From positions 248,001 to 312,000 of the forward strand of contig WVSR01000001.1 of NCBI GenBank assembly GCA_015689775.1: a stretch of DNA of 64,000 nt, written 5' to 3'. The first letter of the stretch is position 1. Each line of letters begins with the position of its first letter. The notes below the pieces were generated by a model. That model made no database searches. It worked only from the letters and a program-made list of their open reading frames with translations, and was not told where the DNA came from. The stretch is from Rhodobacterales bacterium LSUCC0387. GTDB lineage: Bacteria > Pseudomonadota > Alphaproteobacteria > Rhodobacterales > Rhodobacteraceae. The position numbers and the translations under genes were made by a program. Of this stretch, positions 10,207-18,350 are shown one piece after another.

Positions 10207-10800
10207 CTATTTCCCATCGTATAGCAGCCGTACGCCACCCTGAAAATGCACAACCTGATGATCTGACGGGCCAGTGATTGCCATTTGCCCCGCTTCAAGG
10301 CGAATCTCGTCCGATGTGATCAAAACCGCCTGAGGCGCGACAATGTCACCGGATGCAGCATTTATAGATAATTCCTCAGTATCTAGCCTATAACCTTCGG
10401 GTGTTGTTGCAACAATATTTCCAGTTAATTGCGTGTCAGTGGTTTGGCTATTCCACAAGGCCTGATCAGCCGTGATTTGATCGCGCGCGCCCATTAAACG
10501 CGTTATTCGAGCCATTACATCGGTGGCAAAAATTTGATTGGCATCGAGGGCAACGGGCTCTGCGGAAGACGCGATCAATTCTAACGTACGTCCAGATCCT
10601 GTCACCATTGCAAAATGGGGTTTGGTCATACCTTGCTGGCCCAATTGGCCATCGGCGCTTTGCGTGGCAAGCGGCAGGGCTTGGTTTGGATCAGGACGAC
10701 CTGAAAACAGAAACATCAGAGACAACACCACCAACGCAGCGAGCGGTAGAACCAACTTACTGAACGTTACAATGCGAGAATAGGTGGCACTTTGGGGCAT
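10207..10800 (-). CDS. lptC: LPS export system protein LptC
   Basis: Bitopic inner-membrane protein that receives LPS from LptFG and hands it to LptA. It has 197 residues: a short cytoplasmic tail, a single transmembrane helix at about residues 13-32 (KLVLPLAALVVLSLMFLF), and a periplasmic jellyroll rich in short beta repeats (LTGNIVATTPEGYRLDTEEL, FQGGVRLLYDG). Identification rests on position directly before lptA and on topology as much as sequence, as LptC is poorly conserved. Confidence 0.88.
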   Translation of the reverse strand: MPQSATYSRIVTFSKLVLPLAALVVLSLMFLFSGRPDPNQALPLATQSADGQLGQQGMTKPHFAMVTGSGRTLELIASSAEPVALDANQIFATDVMARITRLMGARDQITADQALWNSQTTDTQLTGNIVATTPEGYRLDTEELSINAASGDIVAPQAVLITSDEIRLEAGQMAITGPSDHQVVHFQGGVRLLYDGK

Positions 10801-10809
10801 GGGGTTGGA

Positions 10810-11421
10810 TCAATGCTCAAAGATGTCGATCTCTGGCCATCCCGCCAAATCAAGCTTGGCACGGGTTGGCAGGAAATCAAAACAAGCCTGCGCTATTTCT
10901 TGGCGGCTCTCGCGCACGAGCATGGCGTCAAGTTTATCTTTGATCTGGTGCAGATAAAGCACATCTGAGGCAGCGTAATCCTTTTGGGCATCGGTCAAAT
11001 GGCTTGCGCCCCAATCGGAGGTTTGTTGATATTTCGACATATCCACGCAAATCAATTCTTGGGCGAGGTTCTTCAATCCGTGCCGATCTGTGAAGGTACG
11101 CACCAGTTTTGAGGCGATTTTTGTGCAATATACAGGCGTCGCCAAAGCACCAAAGCGATGATACATCGCCGCAATATCGAAACGCCCGAAATGGAATAAT
11201 TTTAGCGTGTTCGGATCCGTCAAAAGCGCGCAAAGATTTGGGGCTGTGGTTTGGTCTTGGGTGATTTGCACCAGATGAGCGTTTCCATCGCCATCGGACA
11301 ATTGAACCAAACAAAGGCGGTCACGATGCGGGTTTAATCCCATTGTCTCGCAATCAATCGCCACAATTGGCCCCAGTTTCAGGCCATCAGGAAGGTCGCC
11401 AAGATAAGTATTGATGGTCAC
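10810..11421 (-). CDS. Ribonuclease D-like 3'-5' exonuclease, single domain
   Basis: A DEDDy-type 3'-5' exonuclease of 203 residues that probably trims RNA. Exo I is VAIDCETMGLNPHRD (residues about 20-34), Exo II is FHFGRFDIAAMY and Exo III is KDYAASDVLYL with the Tyr-x3-Asp of the DEDDy subgroup. Full-length RNase D is near 370-390 residues with HRDC domains; these are absent here, as in the short RNase D proteins often found next to lptC in Rhodobacterales. It starts with GTG. It is nine bases upstream of lptC and likely in the same transcript. Confidence 0.88.
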   Translation of the reverse strand: MTINTYLGDLPDGLKLGPIVAIDCETMGLNPHRDRLCLVQLSDGDGNAHLVQITQDQTTAPNLCALLTDPNTLKLFHFGRFDIAAMYHRFGALATPVYCTKIASKLVRTFTDRHGLKNLAQELICVDMSKYQQTSDWGASHLTDAQKDYAASDVLYLHQIKDKLDAMLVRESRQEIAQACFDFLPTRAKLDLAGWPEIDIFEH

Positions 11422-11585
11422 GTGTCTAGCCTCTCATGGGCGAATATGGTGATGCGCTCTTGCAGACATCTTTGCCTATTTCCCATCTGATTACGAATAA
11501 AAATTCGGTATAGGCGGTGCCCATTGGGGCCAAGCCAATGATTTGTGAGTTTGTGCCCAGTGATGCAGGGGTTACAAGCTACTGA

Positions 11586-11798
11586 CTCTATTTTCAAGGC
11601 GCTCCAGAGGTTGCAACGCTCGGCTCTTTTCAAGAAAAATGCTGTGCCTTCATCAAGCACCACCCACGATGCATGCAAAAAGCAATCGTTGATGCCCTAG
11701 ACACAGACAAAGGATTGGGCCCCAGAGCTGTCGCATAGCTAATCGAGCGAGGATTGATCGAGAAAGATCAGCGTGACGCGTTGATGGCAATATTCTGA
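11586..11798 (+). pseudogene. Decayed open reading frame of unknown function
   Basis: A plus-strand frame reads without interruption for 50 codons (GAPEVATLGSFQEK, then KHHPRCMQKAIVDALDTDKG and LGPRAVA), hits a single TAG at 11736, and continues with LIERGLIEKDQRDALMAIF before a final TGA. Composition and helix periodicity look like a genuine C-terminal protein segment interrupted by one nonsense mutation. No family is recognised and there is no upstream start with a ribosome-binding site. Chance cannot be excluded. Confidence 0.3.
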
Positions 11799-12027
11799 AG
11801 ATACCTGCCAACTTCACAAACTATTGGTTGGCAGAGTTGGTAGGGTGGACGGTTTCCAAACATAGTAAACGTCGCCAACTAAATTTCATGACGTATGAAC
11901 TGAAGTTATAAATTTGATTATTTGATCAAAACATAACCACAGTCCAATAGCCAAATTCACTCTCAATCGTCAAATCAACACGAGGCAACTCAACCGATGA
12001 GTTTTTCGGCCAAATGGAGGCCATCTT
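11799..12027. promoter_or_regulatory. AT-rich leader of the hemolysin-ligase-SDR-dioxygenase operon
   Basis: AT-rich stretch (especially 11876-11990) immediately before the first gene of the accessory operon, without a gene of its own. A GTTGGC at about 11828 and a GCCAAC about 45 bases further on form a distant inverted pair of uncertain meaning. A GGAGG at 12016-12020 serves the GTG start at 12028. The promoter is presumably here but no element is clear. Confidence 0.3.
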
Positions 12028-12606
12028 GTGAATTCACTTTTGATTGAACAAAATAATATCCGCACTGCACCGCTTTATGAAACCGGGCTCGTGCATATGA
12101 GTGACAGCTATCGCGCGGCATTTGGCGCAGAGATATCCTTTCGCCCACCGCGCTTGGTTTTGACCATAGCAGATGCCCACCATATCACCTGTGCAGCGGG
12201 TATTCGCACCCATGCCGAAGGGCTCTTTTCACAGCATTATCTTGACCAACCCATTCATGAACGCCTGAGCTTGCAAACGGGATGCAATGTTCAACCGAAC
12301 GATATCCTAGAGGTTGGGGGGCTTGCCTGTAGCTCACCTTTTGCCATTTATCCAAACTTGCGCACAGTGTTCCAATGGGGTCGGTCACAGCAGATTGGAT
12401 GGGGTATATTCACTGCCACCCGCCAGATCAGGCGGCTTTTGTCGCGCGCTAAAATCATCCCAATCGTAATTTGCAAAGCCGAAGCTGCGCGCGTGCCGCA
12501 TGCGACCCAATGGGGCAGCTATTACGAGCAAGACCCTTGGGTCTGCGCTTTCCGTGATCCTGCCCAAGTCGCGGGTCACGAACTGACCACGGCGAGGGCT
12601 GTGTAA
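12028..12606 (+). CDS. Thermostable hemolysin family protein (GNAT-like fold)
   Basis: A 192-residue protein of the thermostable hemolysin family (Pfam T_hemolysin). Family-type features are the N-terminal YRAAFGAEISFRPPRLV, ILEVGGLACSS, GWGIFTATRQIRRLL and a late WGSYYEQDPWV. The name comes from Vibrio proteins, but as I recall the family is grouped with acetyltransferase/acyl-homoserine-lactone-synthase folds, so an acyltransferase role fits its neighbours better than a toxin. There is no signal peptide. The start is GTG with a GGAGG eight bases upstream. Its stop overlaps the next ATG (taATG), so it is coupled to an acyl ligase. The specific substrate is unknown. Confidence 0.75.
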   Translation: MNSLLIEQNNIRTAPLYETGLVHMSDSYRAAFGAEISFRPPRLVLTIADAHHITCAAGIRTHAEGLFSQHYLDQPIHERLSLQTGCNVQPNDILEVGGLACSSPFAIYPNLRTVFQWGRSQQIGWGIFTATRQIRRLLSRAKIIPIVICKAEAARVPHATQWGSYYEQDPWVCAFRDPAQVAGHELTTARAV

Positions 12607-14033
12607 TGGTTGCGCCTGTCTTTGCTGCCATCGCCACCACGGCCAGACAGAGGCCTGAGGCCATCGCACTTGGCCAAGAGACGCGAACGATTACCTATGG
12701 CGCTTTGCAGTGCTTCCTTGCCGCTTGCCGCCCCTATTTGCAGAGGCCGCAACAGGTGATTGGCATTGCTACATCTGATCCACTAGAGGCTGCATTGGTT
12801 GACCTGGCGCTGACCGCGTGGGGTCATATCAGCGTTCATTTACCCCCGTTTTTTTCCGCCACGCAAAGAGCGCATATCATCCAAGCTGCAAGCCTAACCG
12901 CGGTTATTGGACAAGACCAGCCTGACCTTCCCCAGATTACCCTACCCGCGCCACCTGCCACGCATGATGATCTGGAAGATTTCGAGCCAATTGCAGGTGC
13001 GAAGCGGATCATCTTCACCTCAGGCTCTTCAGGGACGCCAAAAGGTGTGGTTATCGGCGAAATACAAATGCAAACCGTCATCACAGGGCTACGCGATGCG
13101 ATCGCGCCTGATGCGCGGGATGTGCATCTTTCACTGTTGCCAATGGCGCAGCTCTTGGAGCAAATCGCGGGTCTTTATTTGCCGCTCTTATGTGGCGCGC
13201 GCATCGAATTTTGCGGAACGGCGCTCGCATCCCTGTCGGGTGGCGATCCACGGCCCGTAATCAGGGCGATGACAAACAGCAAACCCAGCACGACCATTCT
13301 CGTGCCTGCTCTGCTATCGGTCATCGTGGCACATCTGAAAACCAAAGGCATTAAAGCGCCTGACAGCTTTCGCTTTGTCGCTGTCGGGGGCGCGCATACG
13401 TCCCCCACATTGCTCGAACAGGCTGCCAATCTCGGACTTCCCATCTACGAAGGTTACGGTCTGTCAGAATGCGGCTCAGTAGTGGCGATGAACCGCGTAG
13501 GCGCTTTGCGTCACGGCACAGTTGGCAAAATCGTATCAGGCGTGAACGCTTGGATTGATAACGGTGAAATCGTTGTGTCTGGCCCAAGCATGATGGAGGG
13601 CTATCTTGGCGCCCCTGCCCCTGAAACCCCATGGCGCACGGGCGATTTGGGGCGCATTGAAGATGGATATCTTATCATCGAGGGCCGCAAGGACTGGCTG
13701 ATCGTCACCCCAGCGGGCCGCAATATAAACCCCGAATGGGTCGAAGCCTGCCTTGGTGCAGATCCGTGCATTGTTGCAGCAGGTTTATGGCAGACCCCAC
13801 AAGGAGAGTTGGAAATTCTTACCGCTTTGCGAGGGAAAATCACCCCAGAGCATATCGCAACCCATCTCGCAGCATTGCCAAGCTACGCCCGTCCAACTTC
13901 GGTGATCATGGTTCCTGCCAATCTGCCAAATCTACTGAAAGCAGGCGGCGGCATTGCCCGCAATATGCTGTCGGAATTGTCGAAAACCGCCCCAAAATTT
14001 CCCCTCACCTACCCAGCAAAGGAATATGCTTAA
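12606..14033 (+). CDS. AMP-dependent acyl/aryl ligase (ANL superfamily)
   Basis: Adenylate-forming enzyme of 475 residues, expected to activate a carboxylic acid as acyl-AMP and perhaps acyl-CoA. Core motifs are the phosphate loop IIFTSGSSGTPKGVV (about residues 133-147), the A5 motif YEGYGLSECG, A7 WRTGDLG, and the hinge EGRKDWLIVTPAGRNINPEW. A shortened C-terminal domain follows. It is shorter than typical acyl-CoA synthetases (500-560). A catalytic lysine near the C terminus is not obvious; the end reads LLKAGGGIARNMLSEL. Both neighbours overlap it by one base. With the GNAT-like protein it could form an acyl-activation and transfer pair. Confidence 0.85.
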   Translation: MVAPVFAAIATTARQRPEAIALGQETRTITYGALQCFLAACRPYLQRPQQVIGIATSDPLEAALVDLALTAWGHISVHLPPFFSATQRAHIIQAASLTAVIGQDQPDLPQITLPAPPATHDDLEDFEPIAGAKRIIFTSGSSGTPKGVVIGEIQMQTVITGLRDAIAPDARDVHLSLLPMAQLLEQIAGLYLPLLCGARIEFCGTALASLSGGDPRPVIRAMTNSKPSTTILVPALLSVIVAHLKTKGIKAPDSFRFVAVGGAHTSPTLLEQAANLGLPIYEGYGLSECGSVVAMNRVGALRHGTVGKIVSGVNAWIDNGEIVVSGPSMMEGYLGAPAPETPWRTGDLGRIEDGYLIIEGRKDWLIVTPAGRNINPEWVEACLGADPCIVAAGLWQTPQGELEILTALRGKITPEHIATHLAALPSYARPTSVIMVPANLPNLLKAGGGIARNMLSELSKTAPKFPLTYPAKEYA

Positions 14034-14839
14034 TGTCGTCCCATCCACCCTTAGCTGTCATCACAGGCGCAGGTTCTGGCATTGGCCGCGCACTTGCCCT
14101 CGAAGCGGGGCGAGCAGGCTACGATCTGGTTTTGGTTGGTCGCCGTCTTCATGCACTTGAGGAAACAGCGGCACAGATCACAGGCGTTTCCGTGGCTGTG
14201 ATCGATGCTGACATCACCCGCCCCGAAGATCGCCTTCGTCTCTGTGATGCAATCGGGGATGGGTTGGATCTACTGATCAACAATGCCGGTTGCCTCAGCG
14301 TTGGACGGATCACCGATCAACAAGATGAAGACATTACGCGCCTGATGAATACAAACCTAATCGCGCCCATCTTGCTCACGCGTGACCTGATCCCCACCTT
14401 GGCGCGCCGTAAAGGGCATATCGCCAATATTGGCTCAATGTTTGGGATGATCGCTTTTCCTTATTTTACGAGCTATTCCGCGAGCAAATTTGCCTTGCGC
14501 GGCCTGTCCGATGCGCTTCGGCGTGAATTAGAGGAATATTCCATAACTGTCAGCTATATCGCGCCTCGCGCCACACGGACACCCGCGCAATCACAATTTG
14601 ACCACCTCATCGCCCCGTTCGAAATGAAGCTAGACAGCCCCGAACAAGTGGCCCGCAAAGCATGGCGCGGCATCACCAAACGGCGCAACACTATTTATCC
14701 AGGCATCGCCGAAAGGATCTTTGCAGGGCTCAATACCCTTATTCCCGCCGTGGTTGATAACGCCCTTATCAAACAGTCCAAACGGATCCCCGCGCATCCC
14801 TTGCCCTATGTGCCGTCAGAAAAAAGGTCTGATCCATGA
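14033..14839 (+). CDS. Short-chain dehydrogenase/reductase
   Basis: Classical SDR of 268 residues. The NAD(P)-binding motif is TGAGSGIGRAL near residues 13-23, VGRR favours NADP(H), NNAG is near residue 84, the catalytic serine lies in the NIGSMFG region, and YSASKFALRG carries the Tyr-x3-Lys. The C-terminal extension resembles membrane-associated lipid-reductase SDRs. The start at 14033 overlaps the ligase stop; the frame is open further upstream but only as an overlap with the ligase gene. It ends in an ATGA overlap with the dioxygenase. Substrate unknown. Confidence 0.88.
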   Translation: MSSHPPLAVITGAGSGIGRALALEAGRAGYDLVLVGRRLHALEETAAQITGVSVAVIDADITRPEDRLRLCDAIGDGLDLLINNAGCLSVGRITDQQDEDITRLMNTNLIAPILLTRDLIPTLARRKGHIANIGSMFGMIAFPYFTSYSASKFALRGLSDALRRELEEYSITVSYIAPRATRTPAQSQFDHLIAPFEMKLDSPEQVARKAWRGITKRRNTIYPGIAERIFAGLNTLIPAVVDNALIKQSKRIPAHPLPYVPSEKRSDP

Positions 14840-15696
14840 GTTATAATATCATCCGCCCCACATCCGAGGCACAAACTCTCACCGATCCAGCTGTGCTGAC
14901 ACAGCTGCGCGAAGATCTTACCCGTGACGGGTGGGTCATTCTCCGCGGGTTTGACGCTGATATGTCCAAATTCAGTGCCCTCACGAGCGCCTTGTGCAAA
15001 AAGATCACTTTTGATCCCGCTCGCGAATACGGCGATAAAAACACACAAAAGGTTGATGCCGGCACGGGGCCTATCGGCCTGCATACCGAAAACGGCAACA
15101 CACCTGTTTGCCCAGATATTGTTGCATTCTACAGTCCGATTGCCGCTTTTGAAGGCTCGCAAACAACAATTTGTGACGGGCGCGCCGTGTTTGAAGACAT
15201 GCCCGAGGATCAAAAAGTCCGTTGGCAACAGCCTATGGTGGTTGAGCGCTATTTGCCTGAAGCTCTTTGGAAACGCTACCTTGCCAACGAGCATCCCGCG
15301 ATTTCCAGCCCGGACGAAGTGACTGAACGTCATATTGAGGAATTCCGCGCTTTTATTCCAAACCAAGATTTTGACCTCTTGGAAGATGGTGGGATGAATT
15401 ACCGCCTTACAGTATCGCCCGTGCGCCCCTCAAACCTGTCTGGGGGTCAGAGCTTTGCCAATGCAGTGCTTGGTCCATCTCACAACTATGCCCCTCCACG
15501 CTATTATTTCGCGGTAGATGACGTAGTCAGTGCAGAAGAAATTAGCCAATTGGCTGAACTGGCCGAGATGCATACCCATGAGATCAACTGGCAAGATGGC
15601 GATATCGCCGTCTTGGACAATACCCGCGTGATGCATGGACGACGTGAAATCGTGGATACAAACCGCCAACTCTTTATTGGCATGGGCAGCGTTTGA
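14836..15696 (+). CDS. TauD/TfdA-family Fe(II)/2-oxoglutarate-dependent dioxygenase
   Basis: Non-heme iron oxygenase of 286 residues. The iron-binding facial triad is visible as GLHTENGN (His-x-Glu) near residue 83 and the distal His in TRVMHGRREI near residue 265, with the trailing Arg pair that normally holds 2-oxoglutarate. It begins after a short N-terminal segment with WVILRGFDADM. It is the last of four coupled genes, so it probably hydroxylates or desaturates the product of the ligase, GNAT-like protein and SDR. The exact reaction cannot be deduced. Confidence 0.82.
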   Translation: MSYNIIRPTSEAQTLTDPAVLTQLREDLTRDGWVILRGFDADMSKFSALTSALCKKITFDPAREYGDKNTQKVDAGTGPIGLHTENGNTPVCPDIVAFYSPIAAFEGSQTTICDGRAVFEDMPEDQKVRWQQPMVVERYLPEALWKRYLANEHPAISSPDEVTERHIEEFRAFIPNQDFDLLEDGGMNYRLTVSPVRPSNLSGGQSFANAVLGPSHNYAPPRYYFAVDDVVSAEEISQLAELAEMHTHEINWQDGDIAVLDNTRVMHGRREIVDTNRQLFIGMGSV

Positions 15697-15738
15697 AGCG
15701 CGTAGAGCCCGATCTTTATTCTCAGGAGAATTCTCAAA

Positions 15739-16134
15739 ATGAAATACCTTAAACACGCGACAATGATCTTTCTTTTGGCCACAGGTGTGGCCGCCGCTGA
15801 CCCGATCGAAGGACTATGGCGCACCGCTCCCGATGATCATGGGGATGTTGGCTATATCCGAATTAGTGCCTGCGATGCGGCCTATTGCGGCAGGTTGGAG
15901 CGCGCCCAAAACAGTGCAGGCCAAGCCATTACGCCCGACACGATTGGCACGATGATTGTATGGGATCTAACCCCTGCGGCCAATGGCACCTATGAGGGAC
16001 GCATCTACGCACCTGATCGCGGTAAAGAATATAAATCGCGGCTTGAATTGGCGACGAACCAGATCACTGTAAACGGCTGCGTCCTTGGTGGCTTGATCTG
16101 CCGTAATGGCGGAGAATGGGTGCGGGTCGAGTAG
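15739..16134 (+). CDS. DUF2147 family exported protein
   Basis: A 131-residue protein with a signal peptide (HATMIFLLATGVAAADPIEG, cleavage after AAA/ADP) and the DUF2147 pattern: PIEGLWRT near the mature N terminus, IRISACDAAYCGRL, and a final LGGLICRNGGEW. Two cysteine pairs could form disulfides in the periplasm. The biochemical function of the family is unknown. A CAGGAG element precedes the ATG. It follows the dioxygenase by 42 bases and may be read through from that operon, but the family also occurs alone. Confidence 0.85.
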   Translation: MKYLKHATMIFLLATGVAAADPIEGLWRTAPDDHGDVGYIRISACDAAYCGRLERAQNSAGQAITPDTIGTMIVWDLTPAANGTYEGRIYAPDRGKEYKSRLELATNQITVNGCVLGGLICRNGGEWVRVE

Positions 16135-16155
16135 CCAAATGTGCAAGAAAAGAGG

Positions 16156-16668
16156 CTACTTTCTTGGACTTATGCCAACCTCAATAAACTCGTCTACGAA
16201 AAGTGATAAAAGCTCAACCCGTGACTTTACACCCGCCTTACCCATCAACGAGTGGGTCTGTGACTTGATAGTCCCCAATTTCACACCGCGGGCTTCAGCA
16301 ATCTCGTCATTATTCATACCACGCACTATCAAGAGACCGATATCGGCTTCTGTTTTAGAAAGGCCCCAATTATTAAATTTCTGGCGGATCAACGCATCAA
16401 AATCTTCACGCAAATGGTGAAGGGAATTAGCTTGAGCACGGTTTATGCGCTCCAAGCTTCGAAGAAGCATCACCATTTGGACTAAACCAAGCACAAGTGC
16501 CAAAACGGCTATGAGCTCAAATATCAGATGCACTAACTCAGCGTCAGAGTAAGGCAAGTTGGCACCTAAACGCGAATTAAAATCTTCTATTAAATCGATA
16601 ATGAAAAATATGCTGCTAACTGCCATCAAAGCACCAGCGGCAAGGATCAGGATTTTGTTATTTTTCAT
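16156..16668 (-). CDS. Membrane-anchored LuxR-type transcriptional regulator
   Basis: A 170-residue protein with two predicted N-terminal transmembrane helices (ILAAGALMAVSSIFFIIDLI and LIFELIAVLALVLGLVQMVM) separated by a short loop. A likely coiled linker follows, then a C-terminal LuxR/FixJ helix-turn-helix (GLSKTEADIGLLIVRGMNND, EIAEARGVKLGTIKSQTHSL). No receiver or ligand-binding domain is present. The start at 16668 has an AAGGG upstream; an ATG seven codons earlier lacks one. It converges with the DUF2147 gene. Its targets and signal are unknown. Confidence 0.85.
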   Translation of the reverse strand: MKNNKILILAAGALMAVSSIFFIIDLIEDFNSRLGANLPYSDAELVHLIFELIAVLALVLGLVQMVMLLRSLERINRAQANSLHHLREDFDALIRQKFNNWGLSKTEADIGLLIVRGMNNDEIAEARGVKLGTIKSQTHSLMGKAGVKSRVELLSLFVDEFIEVGISPRK

Positions 16669-16833
16669 ATTCGTTACCCTTACTTGCATTCTCGCATCGA
16701 TTGCTAAGGCTTATAGCCTAATCAAGCCTAAGTTAGACACCATTGAACTAAAGTTTAACGACAAAATTCAACATGGGTTCTACATCGATACCTATCAATT
16801 TGCCGCGAGGCACGAAATTTACGAGGTATCAAA

Positions 16834-17022
16834 ATGTTCAGACGCACAGCTTTACAACTTCTCTCGGGCGGTGCTTCGGCCTTACCCATGACAGTCCAGC
16901 TTGCGGGCCAAGCCCGCGTAGAAAAACTAAGCTACTACCCACAAACGGGAGCAATGCGCGCGGTCGCGGGAGCAAACACGCAGCCACACGCGTGCGGGAC
17001 GCGCAACAAAAAAGGTGGCTAA
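16834..17022 (+). other. Possible short ORF with Tat-like N terminus
   Basis: A 62-codon frame beginning MFRRTALQLLSGGASALP has a twin-arginine-like and hydrophobic start and a GAGG-like element ten bases upstream. The rest is not protein-like and becomes basic and cysteine-containing. It may be the 5' fragment of a lost exported protein, or chance. This is the only candidate in the 390-base gap between the LuxR-type gene and the tRNA; the remainder of that gap shows no gene. Confidence 0.18.
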
Positions 17023-17083
17023 ACGAGTGGATGTGTGTGGATTATAATACCGTAAACGATTAATTTTATTTTTATTCGTTTTT

Positions 17084-17170
17084 TGGTGCCCAGGAGAGGA
17101 CTCGAACCTCCACGTCCATACAGACACTAGCACCTGAAGCTAGCGCGTCTACCAATTCCGCCACCTGGGC
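17084..17170 (-). tRNA. tRNA-Leu (anticodon CAG)
   Basis: Reading the minus strand, the acceptor strand GCCCAGG (17164-17170) pairs with CCTGGGC (17088-17094). A D-arm GGCGGAATTGGTAGACGC, an anticodon stem CTAGC/GCTAG enclosing the loop TTCAGGT (anticodon CAG), a long class II variable arm, and a T-arm with TTCGAGT all fold as expected for leucine tRNA. The CCA end is encoded (17084-17086). Confidence 0.97.
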
Positions 17171-17366
17171 CAGTGTCGTGAGGCTGTCTGTTATATATCG
17201 GCATGGGTGCTGTCAACGGCCGTTCGATGGCCTTGGTGGATTTGGATCGAGTGATGTGGATTGTGCGCATGTGGCGCTTGGAAGTGATATAATTGCGCCT
17301 TGTTTCGCTTGGGTTTGCCGCGTATCTATCGCGCTAATCCAGACCAGGTGACTGAAAGGCAGAACG

Positions 17367-18347
17367 ATGTCCAAGCTTGTGACAATTTTTGGCGGCTCAG
17401 GTTTTGTGGGGCGCTACATCGCAAGACGTATGGCTAAGGAGGGCTGGCGTGTGCGTGTTGCCGTGCGCCGCCCCAATGAAGCAGGTTTTGTGCGCCCTTA
17501 CGGTGTGGTTGGTCAGGTCGAGCCTGTCTTGGCCAATATCCGCGATGATGCTTCGGTGCGAGCCGCGATCAAAGGGGCCGATGTGGTTGTGAATTGCGTG
17601 GGCATTCTCGTTGAATCGGGGAAAAACAGATTTGATGCCATTCAGGCCGAAGGGGTTGCCCGCATTGCGCGGATCGCGAAAGAGGAACGCGCCGCACGGC
17701 TTATCCATGTTTCCGCCATTGGTGCGGATGCAGACAGCGATAGCCTTTACGCACAATCTAAAGCCCAAGGTGAAGAGGGCGTTAAGGCGGCCTTCCCGCA
17801 GGCGGTGATCCTGCGGCCTTCGATTGTGTTCGGGCCTGAGGATCAGTTTTTTAATCGCTTTGCAGGTATGGCGCGGCTGTCGCCTTTCGTGCCTTTGATG
17901 GGGGCGGGCAGCAAATTTCAGCCCGTTTATGTTGATGATGTGGCCCAAGCAGCTGTTACGGCCATCATTGATGATCGGTTTAGCGGAATTTATGAATTGG
18001 GCGGACCAGAGCAGCTGAGCTTTCGTGCGTTGATTGAAAAAATGTTAAAAGTGATTGGCCGCCGCCGCGTGATCTTGAGCATCCCAAGCTTTGCTGCAGC
18101 GCCTTTGGCCTTTGGCCTTGATATGGCGCAGGCGCTGACATTTGGCCTTTTCACCAATGGTGTCCTCACACGTGATCAGCTGCGTCAGCTCAAGCGGGAT
18201 AATGTCGTGTCGCCAAAGGCAAAAACCTTGGCAGATTTCGGCATTACACCAACCGCGCTTGATGCGGTTTTGCCAGAATATTTGTGGCCCTATCGCGATG
18301 GCGGCCAATATGCAGCAATCCGCGATAGCGCATCTAAGCTGAGATAA
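17367..18347 (+). CDS. NDUFA9-like NAD(P)-binding protein (complex I-associated family)
   Basis: Atypical short-chain dehydrogenase of 326 residues related to the 39-kDa (NDUFA9) subunit family. The NAD(P)-binding motif is IFGGSGFVGRYIA at residues 7-19, followed by RRPNEA and VVNCVGIL. The usual catalytic Tyr-x3-Lys is represented by YAQSKAQGE. ILRPSIVFGPEDQFFNRFA and FQPVYVDDVAQA are family signatures. Its role is probably structural or assembly-related, or ubiquinone-linked, rather than a metabolic dehydrogenase; that is inference from family. It lies back to back with uppP (convergent, three bases apart). Confidence 0.88.
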   Translation: MSKLVTIFGGSGFVGRYIARRMAKEGWRVRVAVRRPNEAGFVRPYGVVGQVEPVLANIRDDASVRAAIKGADVVVNCVGILVESGKNRFDAIQAEGVARIARIAKEERAARLIHVSAIGADADSDSLYAQSKAQGEEGVKAAFPQAVILRPSIVFGPEDQFFNRFAGMARLSPFVPLMGAGSKFQPVYVDDVAQAAVTAIIDDRFSGIYELGGPEQLSFRALIEKMLKVIGRRRVILSIPSFAAAPLAFGLDMAQALTFGLFTNGVLTRDQLRQLKRDNVVSPKAKTLADFGITPTALDAVLPEYLWPYRDGGQYAAIRDSASKLR

Positions 18348-18350
18348 GCT

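Noticed and set aside
11418-11678. An 86-codon minus-strand frame ending just at the RNase D-like gene
   Set aside because: The four-base overlap is tempting but the sequence is Trp/Cys/His-rich without pattern and has no ribosome-binding site.
12028-12606. Calling the T_hemolysin protein a secreted toxin
   Set aside because: No export signal and an operon of biosynthetic enzymes. The family name alone is not evidence for haemolysis.
17041-17083. A T-rich/A-rich stretch next to the tRNA as a terminator
   Set aside because: In the tRNA's own direction the run is A-rich, not T-rich, and the possible stem is weak.
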